Assembly: GCA_009778255.1 (NCBI GenBank)
Contig: WRKD01000189.1
Coordinates: 1-15,368, forward strand
Direction: 5' to 3'
DNA length: 15,368 bases
DNA from: Bacillota bacterium
Lineage (GTDB): Bacteria > Bacillota > Dehalobacteriia > UBA4068
Below are positions 1 to 6,317 of the stretch, piece by piece (the first letter of the stretch is position 1; the number at the start of each line of letters is the position of its first letter). Made by a program: the position numbers and the translations under genes. The notes beneath the pieces are model-generated. The model did no database searches, was not told the DNA's origin, and worked only from the letters and a program-made list of their open reading frames with translations.

Positions 1-56
1 AGTCCGCAATGACGGGGATATTTAGGTAATTAGTCTCATTTTGATCATTTTGTTAG

Positions 57-248
57 TGTTTATTCTGGTTTCTAGAGGTGCCCTATAATGAAATGCCCAT
101 GAAATATCATGCCTTTTTTTCAACAGGCGGCGATTCGGCATATGATATGATTGAGGAGATCATGGTAAAATACTATCAAGACATTTTAACTGCCGAACAA
201 GCCGCCTCTGAATTACAAAACAAGATATCGTTGTATTTGATGGAATAA
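57..248 (+). pseudogene. C-terminal relic of an ABC transporter extracellular solute-binding protein
   Basis: The frame ending at the TAA at 246-248 encodes about 63 residues. It closes with a helix of the pattern AEQAASELQNKISLYLME, preceded by STGGDSAYDMIEEIMVKYY. This matches the usual C-terminus of family 1 (sugar-type) solute-binding lipoproteins, where the last helices read roughly 'AA..IQ..V..YL.E'. The frame is blocked by a TAG at 54-56 and has no credible start with a ribosome binding site. The rest of the roughly 400-residue protein is therefore missing or frame-shifted upstream. No permease genes are present. It is either a decayed gene or the frame-disrupted end of one that begins left of the window. 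Assignment rests on pattern memory of the family tail, not on a search. Confidence 0.5.
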
Positions 249-273
249 CACTAGCATGAAAACAGCCGCCATT

Positions 274-318
274 CATAACAAAACCGAACCCATTTTTCAC
301 AGGGAAAATGAGGTTCGG
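274..318 (-). terminator. Rho-independent terminator of the tRNA-Cys/tRNA-Leu unit
   Basis: An inverted repeat CCGAACC (284-290) / GGTTCGG (312-318), with a second inner ATTTT/AAAAT pairing, forms a stable hairpin. Read on the minus strand, the stem is followed by TTTTGTTATG (283 back to 274), a usable U-rich tail. It lies 13 nt past the 3' end of tRNA-Leu. On the plus strand the tail is not U-rich, so the polarity matches the tRNAs. Confidence 0.7.
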
Positions 319-330
319 ATTATATTGGTT

Positions 331-417
331 TGGTGCCGGAGACCGGGGTCGAACCGGTACGAGGTCGCCCTCGCAGGATTTTAAGTCCTGTGCGTCTGCC
401 TATTCCGCCACTCCGGC
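331..417 (-). tRNA. tRNA-Leu (anticodon UAA), CCA encoded
   Basis: The minus strand reads as an 87-nt class II tRNA. The acceptor stem GCCGGAG pairs with CTCCGGC, followed by discriminator A and an encoded CCA (331-333). The anticodon arm is AGGACTTAAAATCCT, giving anticodon UAA. A long variable arm (CGAGGGCGACCTCG) is present, as expected for leucine tRNA, and the T arm contains GGTTCGAC. It lies downstream of tRNA-Cys on the same strand and probably on the same transcript. Confidence 0.96.
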
Positions 418-440
418 ATAATAATCTATCTGTCAAACCC

Positions 441-467
441 GGGCAGTACCGTATATTGGCACTGCCC
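441..467 (-). repeat. Hairpin in the tRNA-Cys/tRNA-Leu spacer
   Basis: GGGCAGT (441-447) and ACTGCCC (461-467) are perfect inverted repeats. The stem extends to about 10 bp with one G-T pair around a 7-nt loop. It fills the spacer between the two tRNA genes. The flank has no U-tract on either strand (minus tail CGGGTTTGAC), so it is more likely a processing or spacer hairpin than a full terminator, although partial attenuation is possible. Confidence 0.5.
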
Positions 468-475
468 AAAGTTTG

Positions 476-549
476 TGGAGGCGCCACCCGGATTTGAACC
501 GGGGGTAAAGGATTTGCAGTCCTCTGCCTTACCACTTGGCTATGGCGCC
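476..549 (-). tRNA. tRNA-Cys (anticodon GCA), CCA encoded
   Basis: The minus strand gives a 74-nt cloverleaf. The acceptor stem GGCGCC pairs with GGCGCC, followed by discriminator U and encoded CCA (476-478). The D arm is AGCCAAGTGGTAAGGC, and the anticodon loop CTGCAAA has anticodon GCA with a U33 equivalent. The T arm is CCCGGTTCAAATCCGGG. A U at position 73 is the identity discriminator of cysteine tRNAs, which supports the call. It is the first gene of a two-tRNA unit. Confidence 0.96.
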
Positions 550-563
550 GTACGACAACAATT

Positions 564-592
564 ATCATAGCACATGTGGCAGGCAAATGCAA
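564..592 (-). promoter_or_regulatory. Promoter of the tRNA-Cys/tRNA-Leu unit
   Basis: The minus strand shows -35 TTGCAT (592-587), a 17-nt spacer and -10 TATGAT (569-564), with a TG one base upstream of the -10 (extended -10). The -10 ends 14 nt before the first base of tRNA-Cys, a normal distance for a short leader. The hexamers match the SigA consensus at 4/6 and 5/6. Confidence 0.65.
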
Positions 593-727
593 GGTTTTCA
601 CAGCGGCAATGCTTAAAATATTTTTACTAAATACAATAAGTGAAGATTGTCTGTACTGTCACAATTGACGATACTATTAAATAAGGGAATATATATTAAA
701 GTAGATTATACTAAGAAAGGAAGGATT

Positions 728-1804
728 ATGATGAAAAAGACTATTGCCCTTTTAACCGGCGGCGGAGATTGCCCTGGGCTTAATGCCGTGATACGCGCCG
801 TTGTACGTACAGCTATTCATGAATATAAATGGCAGGTTTTGGGTTTTTATGATGGTTACCGCGGCTTGGTAGAAAATGATTATGCGGAACTAACTGCAGA
901 TACAGTAGATGATTTGCTGGATAAAGGCGGTACCATGCTTGGCACCTCCAATGTACATGACCCTTTCAACTTTTTAGTAGATGGGCAAAAACGCGATCTT
1001 AGCCAACAAGCGCTGCAGAATTTACATGATCTTAACGTACAAGCACTGTTTTTAATAGGGGGCGACGGCACCATGCGTTCCGGCGAGCAGTTCCGTCAAT
1101 TAGGTTTGAATATTATTGGTATTCCCAAGACAATAGATAATGATTTAGTGGGTACGGACTTCACTTTTGGTTTTCAGACGGCGGTGAAAACAGCCACCGA
1201 AGCTATAGATATGTTGCATACCACAGCGGAATCACATCATCGCCTGATGGTGATGGAAGTGATGGGCCGCTATGCCGGGTGGATAGCTCTGTATACCGGC
1301 ATAGCCGGAGGCGCTCATGTAATACTGCTGCCGGAAATACCTTATGATTACGATTTAATGACTCAGTTCTTAATTGAACGCCGAAACAAGGGTAAAAATT
1401 TTAGCATTATTGTAGCTGCCGAAGGCGCTAGGGCAATAGGCGGCCACATGGTAGTGCAAAAAATACGCGATAATAGCCCAGATCCAATTCGCTTGGGTGG
1501 CGTAGGCGCGCTACTGGCAAATGAACTTGAACAACGCACCGGCATAGATGCCCGTTCTATGGTTCTTGGGCACCTGCAGCGGGGTGGGCGCCCTATACCA
1601 TTTGATCGTGTGCTATCTACACGTTTTGGCGCGGCAGCTGTAGAAGCAGCAGCAGATGAAGAATACGGGGTGATGGTTGCTTTACAAGGAACAAGTATAG
1701 TACGTGTTCCCTTGCAAGAGGCGTCGCAAGGTTTAAAGTTGGTGCCGGCAGACCATGAATTAATAAAAATAGGTCATAACCTTGGCGTCTGTTTCGGAAA
1801 TTAA
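728..1804 (+). CDS. pfkA: 6-phosphofructokinase (ATP-type, group III-like)
   Basis: Phosphorylates fructose 6-phosphate to fructose 1,6-bisphosphate in the cytoplasm, the committed step of glycolysis. The 358-residue product carries the nucleotide loop TGGGDCPGLN (10-19), GGDGT (111-115), the catalytic PKTIDND (133-139, base Asp137), MEVMGRYAGW (176-185) and GHLQRGG (281-287). The residue equivalent to E. coli Gly104 is Gly (114), as in ATP users. The one equivalent to Gly124 is Lys (134), as in PPi enzymes and in ATP-dependent group III enzymes of actinomycetes, so ATP is the likely donor but PPi is not excluded. The start at ATG 728 (or 731) is chosen because AAAGGAAGG (716-724) lies just upstream; a longer frame back to 647 adds 27 residues with no family match. 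It is monocistronic and convergent to the next gene. Candidate promoter hexamers around 647-690 are ambiguous. Confidence 0.95.
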   Translation: MMKKTIALLTGGGDCPGLNAVIRAVVRTAIHEYKWQVLGFYDGYRGLVENDYAELTADTVDDLLDKGGTMLGTSNVHDPFNFLVDGQKRDLSQQALQNLHDLNVQALFLIGGDGTMRSGEQFRQLGLNIIGIPKTIDNDLVGTDFTFGFQTAVKTATEAIDMLHTTAESHHRLMVMEVMGRYAGWIALYTGIAGGAHVILLPEIPYDYDLMTQFLIERRNKGKNFSIIVAAEGARAIGGHMVVQKIRDNSPDPIRLGGVGALLANELEQRTGIDARSMVLGHLQRGGRPIPFDRVLSTRFGAAAVEAAADEEYGVMVALQGTSIVRVPLQEASQGLKLVPADHELIKIGHNLGVCFGN

Positions 1805-1842
1805 CTAAGGATATTCTACCACAGAGGCTAATAATCATTATG

Positions 1843-1895
1843 AAAAATTGACCGTATGCTGCATAAGAAAAAAAACAGCAGCTTTACGGTCAATT
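1843..1895 (-). terminator. Intergenic hairpin between convergent genes, terminator for the minus-strand gene
   Basis: AATTGACCGTA (1846-1856) pairs with TACGGTCAATT (1885-1895), 11 bp. An inner GCTGC/GCAGC stem closes an A-rich loop. On the minus strand the stem runs into TTTTTCAT (1847 back to 1840), so it can terminate the membrane-protein gene whose TGA (1892-1890) lies inside the stem. On the plus strand the tail ATATCGTCTT is weak, so termination of pfkA here is possible but less certain. Confidence 0.6.
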
Positions 1896-2579
1896 ATATC
1901 GTCTTGGATTTTTATGGCGATTATTGGAAAATAGATATTTAATATCTGCACTTAGAAATATAGCAATGTTCAGCAAAGAAAGGAGTAATGCTATTTTAGC
2001 AGGCCAGTTGCTATAGATAAATTCATATAAAAAAAGCAGGCCATCTAACAAAGCCAACCACTTAACTTTAATTGGTAATACAAAAAACAGTAAAATTTCA
2101 AAATTAGGGTTTGTTAAAGCAAATGCTAAAAATACAGATAAATTAACATAATAATTGGTGGCATAACCTGTAAACAGCCCTGCCAGCATGGTTAATAACA
2201 TGCCGCAAAAATAATATAAGTTGAATTTAAAAGAACCCCACTGATTATCCATATAAGAGCCGATCATCCAGTAAAAGTATAACATGATTATAAAAAACAA
2301 AATATTCAGAGCCGGAGGACAAAATATAAAAGTAATCAGCCGCCATACCTGACCCTGCAAAATTGCCGCAAGGCTAAAATCCAGAAAAGAAGAAACACTA
2401 TTCCCCAAAGCTGGCGTAAGAAATAAATCCAGCACATATACTCCAGCCATGCCAAAAATAATATAGCGCATTAAGTTAGGTATTGCATAGCTCTTTAATT
2501 TATTCAACCACAATGTTAGCTGCCGCTTTTTAATCTTGATCTTCTTTTCTCTACGATAATTATTAATATTTTTTATCAT
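1890..2579 (-). CDS. Rhomboid-fold membrane protein lacking catalytic residues
   Basis: A 229-residue integral membrane protein. A basic N-terminus (residues 1-28) precedes about six hydrophobic segments. The sequence GQVWRLITFIFCPP around residues 75-90, followed by a segment ending in YFYWMIGSYMDNQWGSFKFNLYY, matches the L1-loop and TM2-TM3 pattern of rhomboids. The active-site GxSG of TM4 is absent (the corresponding stretch reads YVNLSVFLAFA), and no His is seen in the last membrane segment. Proteolysis is therefore unlikely, and this is best read as a rhomboid-like pseudoprotease of unknown role. The start ATG at 2579 is supported by AAGGAG (2592-2587) with a 7-nt spacer. It stands alone, convergent to pfkA and divergent from the dehydrogenase gene. 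It is AT-rich, like its neighbours. Confidence 0.7.
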   Translation of the reverse strand: MIKNINNYRREKKIKIKKRQLTLWLNKLKSYAIPNLMRYIIFGMAGVYVLDLFLTPALGNSVSSFLDFSLAAILQGQVWRLITFIFCPPALNILFFIIMLYFYWMIGSYMDNQWGSFKFNLYYFCGMLLTMLAGLFTGYATNYYVNLSVFLAFALTNPNFEILLFFVLPIKVKWLALLDGLLFLYEFIYSNWPAKIALLLSLLNIAIFLSADIKYLFSNNRHKNPRRYN

Positions 2580-2634
2580 TAAATTGCTCCTTAATAGTTC
2601 TAGAGAATATTTATAAATGCCCTTAAATAACTTA

Positions 2635-2663
2635 TATACATAACATCGATATTTTAGTATAAT
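2635..2663 (+). promoter_or_regulatory. Promoter of the ornithine cyclodeaminase-family gene
   Basis: TATACA (2635-2640, 4/6 to the -35 consensus), a 17-nt spacer and a perfect TATAAT (2658-2663). Transcription would begin near 2669-2671, that is at or after the first ATGs of the reading frame (2666, 2669). This bears directly on the choice of start codon for the gene. Confidence 0.55.
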
Positions 2664-2665
2664 AT

Positions 2666-3649
2666 ATGATGGTTAAGAAAATATATTGGGAGGTGAAGCA
2701 AATCAGGTTTATAGACAAGGATACGGTGGAAGCTTTGCTAGATATGAAGAGCTGTATTCAGTTGATGAAACAAACATTAATAGATTTTACCACAGGACGC
2801 GCACAACAGGTGTTACGTACTGCTATACCATTAGAAGATGGGAATGTGCTGGGATTAATGCCGGCGGTTATTCCCGGGCAAAAAATTGCCGGGGCAAAAA
2901 TTATTAGCATATTCCCGCAAAACTCGGGCTTTGGCTTGCCCTCGCATCAAGGTGTGGTAGTGGTTTTTGAAACGAGCACGGGTAAATTACATGCATTGGT
3001 AGATGGAGAAGCGATCACTGCCATTAGGACGGCAGCGGTTAGTGCGGTAGCCAGTGATTTATTGGCGCGCGAAAATGCCCAAACATTGGCGATCATTGGT
3101 TCTGGCTTGCAAGCGAGGAAGCACTTAGAAGCTTTAACAATGGTACGTGAGATAAAAAGTGTTTTTGTATGGGATATTGATAATGATTCTGCCAAAAACT
3201 ATGCAAGCGAAATGAGGGAGAAATATCTACTGCCTATACAAGTTTGCCCAACTTCTCAGCAAGCAATAAAGGAGGCAGATATAATCTGTACGGTAACTTC
3301 TGCCAAAGAGCCGGTCATTTTTGGCCAAGACATAAAAGAAGGCGCGCATATCAACGCTGTGGGCGCTTGTCTTCCTGGCGCGCGCGAGCTCGACAGCGCA
3401 ACACTTGCCCGGGGAAGAATATACGCAGATAGCCTCGTATCTTTTATGAATGAAGCGGGAGATTTCCTTATTCCTTTCTCTTTAGGAATAGTTACAAAAG
3501 AGATAATAGTAGGTGAATTAGGCGCTGCTTTAGCAGGTAACATATCAGGAAGACAAAATGATGATGAGATAACGATTTTCGAATCGCTGGGTTTAGCGAT
3601 TTATGATCTAGCGGCTGCTCATTTTGTTATAAGCCAAGTTTTTCCTTGA
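2666..3649 (+). CDS. Ornithine cyclodeaminase / mu-crystallin family NAD(P)-dependent protein
   Basis: Family members include ornithine cyclodeaminase, alanine dehydrogenase, pyrroline-2-carboxylate reductase and SbnB-like synthases; which reaction applies here cannot be read off. Residues (from ATG 2666): RTAIP 51-55, GAK 76-78, GEAITAIRTAAVSAVAS 114-130 with the substrate-binding Arg121, the dinucleotide loop IIGSGLQARKHLEA 143-156, GACLPGARELD 233-243 and the C-terminal ITIFESLGLAIYDLAAA 302-318. Length (327) is normal. The start is uncertain. A strong GGAGGTGA (2689-2696) lies inside the frame, 8 nt before an in-frame ATC (2702), and the promoter would place the mRNA 5' end at about 2669. 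Family N-termini usually begin near 'RFIDKDTVEALL', residue 14 here. The listed coordinate is the longest conventional reading. No terminator is recognised downstream. Confidence 0.85.
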   Translation: MMVKKIYWEVKQIRFIDKDTVEALLDMKSCIQLMKQTLIDFTTGRAQQVLRTAIPLEDGNVLGLMPAVIPGQKIAGAKIISIFPQNSGFGLPSHQGVVVVFETSTGKLHALVDGEAITAIRTAAVSAVASDLLARENAQTLAIIGSGLQARKHLEALTMVREIKSVFVWDIDNDSAKNYASEMREKYLLPIQVCPTSQQAIKEADIICTVTSAKEPVIFGQDIKEGAHINAVGACLPGARELDSATLARGRIYADSLVSFMNEAGDFLIPFSLGIVTKEIIVGELGAALAGNISGRQNDDEITIFESLGLAIYDLAAAHFVISQVFP

Positions 3650-3688
3650 TTTTATAACTCTGATAGCCTGGATAAGTTGAAAAATCTC

Positions 3689-3772
3689 TTGTAATTATCA
3701 ATGTTTTTTACTATAATTAATTAGGGTTTTGGCGCTGGCTCACGAAGGCTACTGAGAAAAGACTGCCTTAGA
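3689..3772 (+). promoter_or_regulatory. Promoter and leader of the pst gene cluster
   Basis: TTGTAA (3689-3694), a 17-nt spacer and a perfect TATAAT (3712-3717) predict a start near 3724 and a leader of about 50 nt. In the leader, AAGGC (3746-3750) can pair with GCCTT (3765-3769), placing a hairpin against the pstB start. An alternative CTCA/TGAG pairing (3740-3743 / 3753-3756) overlaps it. No clear PhoP (TTAACA-type) direct repeats are seen. No good ribosome binding site precedes pstB. Confidence 0.5.
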
Positions 3773-4570
3773 ATGGATGATAAAATGGCGGAGTTATCGA
3801 AAAATGTTAAAATATCTACTCAGTCGGTAAATTTGTATTATGGCTCTTATCATGCTTTAAAAGACATTACCTTCGACATTTATGATCGCGCTATTACGGC
3901 AATCATCGGGCCTTCTGGCTGCGGTAAATCTACTTTGCTTCGTATTTTTAACCGCATGAACGATCTTATCCCACATGTAAGGATCGAAGGAGAAATACTT
4001 CTTGATAACCTGGCTATATATGGAAATAATTTAGAGGCTTCGCCCTTAAGAAAAAAAGTAGGTATGGTTTTTCAAAGGCCAAATGTTTTTCCTATGAGTA
4101 TTTTCGATAATATTGTTATAGGGCCCAAGCATCATGGTATAAAAGACAAGCATGCCTTAGCCGGCATTGTAGAACACAGCCTGAACCAAGTAGCTTTATG
4201 GGATGAAGTAAAGGATAATTTAAAAAAGCCCGGATTATCGCTTACCCCCGGGCAACAGCAACGTTTATGCATTGCCCGCGCTTTAGCCGTGGAACCGGAG
4301 GTTATACTTATGGATGAATCTTGCAGCGCTTTAGACCCCGGATCTACCATGAAAATAGAAGATTTGATGTTGGAATTAGCACAAAAATACGCTATCATCA
4401 TCGTTACTCATAATATGGAACAAGCTTTGCGAGTATCCGATATGGCGGCTTTTATTATGATTGGAGAAGATAAAGTGGGTACACTGGTGGAATATGCCCC
4501 TACCACTAAAATGTTCTCTTATCCTCAAGATCAACGCACCGAAGACTATATCACGGGACGCTTCGGGTAA
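3773..4570 (+). CDS. pstB: Phosphate ABC transporter ATP-binding protein PstB
   Basis: ATPase subunit driving high-affinity phosphate import with PstS, PstC and PstA at the inner face of the membrane. The 265 residues contain Walker A GPSGCGKST (46-54), Q-loop Gln101, signature LTPGQQQR (157-164), Walker B VILMDE (177-182) with Glu182, D-loop SALD (185-188), H-loop His213 and the typical PstB end TEDYITGRFG. The signature differs from the usual LSGGQ, and MDEP is MDES; the catalytic Glu and Walker residues are intact. Start: ATG 3773 or ATG 3785, neither with a convincing ribosome binding site. It is the first gene of the cluster, with 24 nt to pstS. In most genomes pstB is last, before phoU, which is absent here. 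Confidence 0.95.
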   Translation: MDDKMAELSKNVKISTQSVNLYYGSYHALKDITFDIYDRAITAIIGPSGCGKSTLLRIFNRMNDLIPHVRIEGEILLDNLAIYGNNLEASPLRKKVGMVFQRPNVFPMSIFDNIVIGPKHHGIKDKHALAGIVEHSLNQVALWDEVKDNLKKPGLSLTPGQQQRLCIARALAVEPEVILMDESCSALDPGSTMKIEDLMLELAQKYAIIIVTHNMEQALRVSDMAAFIMIGEDKVGTLVEYAPTTKMFSYPQDQRTEDYITGRFG

Positions 4571-4594
4571 AAAGGCATTTATGAGGGTTTACTT

Positions 4595-5479
4595 TTGATA
4601 ATGAAACTAAAAAATGCATTCAAAGAATATCGGCCTCTCTGTTTAGGATCAGCAAAACATAGGGCGGCGTTACTTGCCCCCTTTTTTGCGTTATTGCTAT
4701 TAGCGCTTTGTTTAACAGCCTCTTGCAGCGGTAGACACAATACGGCGGTAATTGTAGCCGGTTCTACCTCGGTACAGCCCTATGCAGAGATATTAGCAGA
4801 AGAGTTCTCTCTTTTATGCCCCGATTGTGAAGTCGACGTGCAAGGAGGAGGGTCTTCCGCCGGCATTACAGCCGCCGAATCTGGAGCAGCAGATATCGGC
4901 TTATCTTCACGCGTTTTGAAAGAAAACGAACAGCATTTATGGTTCGTAGAAATAGCCAAAGATGGGCTGGCAATTATTATTCATCCCGCTAATCCTCTTT
5001 CAAATCTTACTATTGAACAGGTAAGGGCTATTTATGCGGCAGATATCAGTAACTGGAGCGAACTAGGAGGTGCCAATAATAAAATACATTTAATAACCCG
5101 TGAAGAAGGCTCGGGTACCAGAAGCGCCTTTGAAGATCTGGTTATGGAAGAAAAACGTATAACCACAAAAGCTATTGTCCAGGACTCTAACGGGGCAGTA
5201 AAACAATTAGTTTCCAGCGATAAGAATTCTATCGGTTTTATTTCTCTGGGCTTGGTAGATGAAACTGTAATGGCTATTAGCTTAAATGGGCTTGCGGCTA
5301 ATTGGGATAACATAGCCAATGGCAGCTACCCATTGTTTAGGCCATTTTTATTTATTTGTAAGGAGCCGCCAACCGGGCAAACCAAACAATTTATTGATTT
5401 TACCCTTTCCGACCAGGGGCAGCAAATATTAATAAAAGAAGGGCTCATACCTCAACAGACGGAGCTGAAAGATGAATAA
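4595..5479 (+). CDS. pstS: Phosphate-binding lipoprotein PstS
   Basis: Extracytoplasmic phosphate-binding component of the Pst transporter. A basic N-terminus and hydrophobic stretch (24-39) end in a lipobox LTASC with Cys44, so the protein is predicted to be lipid-anchored. Ligand-loop motifs are AGSTSVQPYAE (55-65), QGGGSSAGI (83-91), ADIGLSSR (99-106) and TREEGSGTRSAFED (168-181). Length 294 fits the family. Start: TTG 4595 lies 7 nt after GAGGG (4583-4587). ATG 4601 is in frame two codons later, but its spacing is 13 nt; either is possible. The stop overlaps the pstC start by 8 nt, implying translational coupling. Confidence 0.94.
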   Translation: MIMKLKNAFKEYRPLCLGSAKHRAALLAPFFALLLLALCLTASCSGRHNTAVIVAGSTSVQPYAEILAEEFSLLCPDCEVDVQGGGSSAGITAAESGAADIGLSSRVLKENEQHLWFVEIAKDGLAIIIHPANPLSNLTIEQVRAIYAADISNWSELGGANNKIHLITREEGSGTRSAFEDLVMEEKRITTKAIVQDSNGAVKQLVSSDKNSIGFISLGLVDETVMAISLNGLAANWDNIANGSYPLFRPFLFICKEPPTGQTKQFIDFTLSDQGQQILIKEGLIPQQTELKDE

Positions 5480-6317
5480 TTTCAAAGAAAAACTAGCGGG
5501 CCGCATATTCTTAGTTCTGGCCTTTTCTTCAATTTCTGCCCTGGCGCTCATCACAGTATTCATCCTTATTCAAGGAGCGCCAATTATGACCAAAGTAGGC
5601 TTATTTAAGTTTGTTTTTGGCATGGAATGGGCCCCCAGTCAGGAGAAATTTGGCATTTTTCCCATGTTGGTGGGTTCTGTTTCGGTAACGTTGGGCGCTG
5701 CGCTTTTGGGGGTACCTATCGGTATATGCTGTAGCATTTTTTTAGCGGAATTTGCCCCCGCAACCGTACGCAATATCTTTCGCCCCGCCATTCAATTGCT
5801 AGCCGGTATTCCCTCTGTAGTATATGGTTTTTGGGGGTTGATATTCATTATCCCGGTTATTCGCGATTACCTGGGCGGGCCGGGCCTTAGTATATTGGCT
5901 GGCTCCATAATACTTGCTATTATGATACTCCCTACTATAATAAGCATTTCCGAAGTATCTATTCTGGCTTTGCCCCGCCAATATAAAGAAGGTGCATTGG
6001 CTTTAGGAATGAATCAGTGGCAAGCTATTTGGTCTGTAATGCTACCCGCTGCTAAATCTGGAATTGTAGCTGCGGTGATCTTAGGTATTGGCCGTGCTAT
6101 CGGCGAAACCATGGCTGTAATAATGATACTGGGCAATGCAGTGGCTCTGCCGGAATCTATTTTGGATCCGGTAAGAACACTCACCACCAATATTGGCATC
6201 GAAATGGGCTACGCAGCAGGTGAACACAGACAGGCACTGTTTGCTACAGGTATTGTATTGTTTATCATCATAATGATCATCAATGCCTCGGCTCAGTACA
6301 TCACCCGTAAGAAATGA
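5472..6317 (+). CDS. pstC: Phosphate ABC transporter permease PstC
   Basis: One of the two membrane permeases of the Pst complex. It has 281 residues and about six membrane segments, with an N-terminal helix at about 11-33. The cytoplasmic EAA loop reads EGALALGMNQWQAIWSVMLP (about residues 173-192), which contacts PstB. Other family marks are the LLAGIPSVVYGFWG segment and IGRAIGETMAV. The ATG at 5472 has GGAG (5461-5464) 7 nt upstream, inside the end of pstS, so the two are coupled. Nothing looks disrupted. Confidence 0.95.
   Translation: MNNFKEKLAGRIFLVLAFSSISALALITVFILIQGAPIMTKVGLFKFVFGMEWAPSQEKFGIFPMLVGSVSVTLGAALLGVPIGICCSIFLAEFAPATVRNIFRPAIQLLAGIPSVVYGFWGLIFIIPVIRDYLGGPGLSILAGSIILAIMILPTIISISEVSILALPRQYKEGALALGMNQWQAIWSVMLPAAKSGIVAAVILGIGRAIGETMAVIMILGNAVALPESILDPVRTLTTNIGIEMGYAAGEHRQALFATGIVLFIIIMIINASAQYITRKK

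Noticed and set aside
320..601. Open frame of about 93 codons on the minus strand
   Set aside because: It runs through both tRNA genes and has no protein-like features; it is a by-product of the tRNAs.
647..727. N-terminal extension of phosphofructokinase by 27 residues
   Set aside because: It precedes the strong ribosome binding site and the conserved MKKTIALLTGGGD start of the family.
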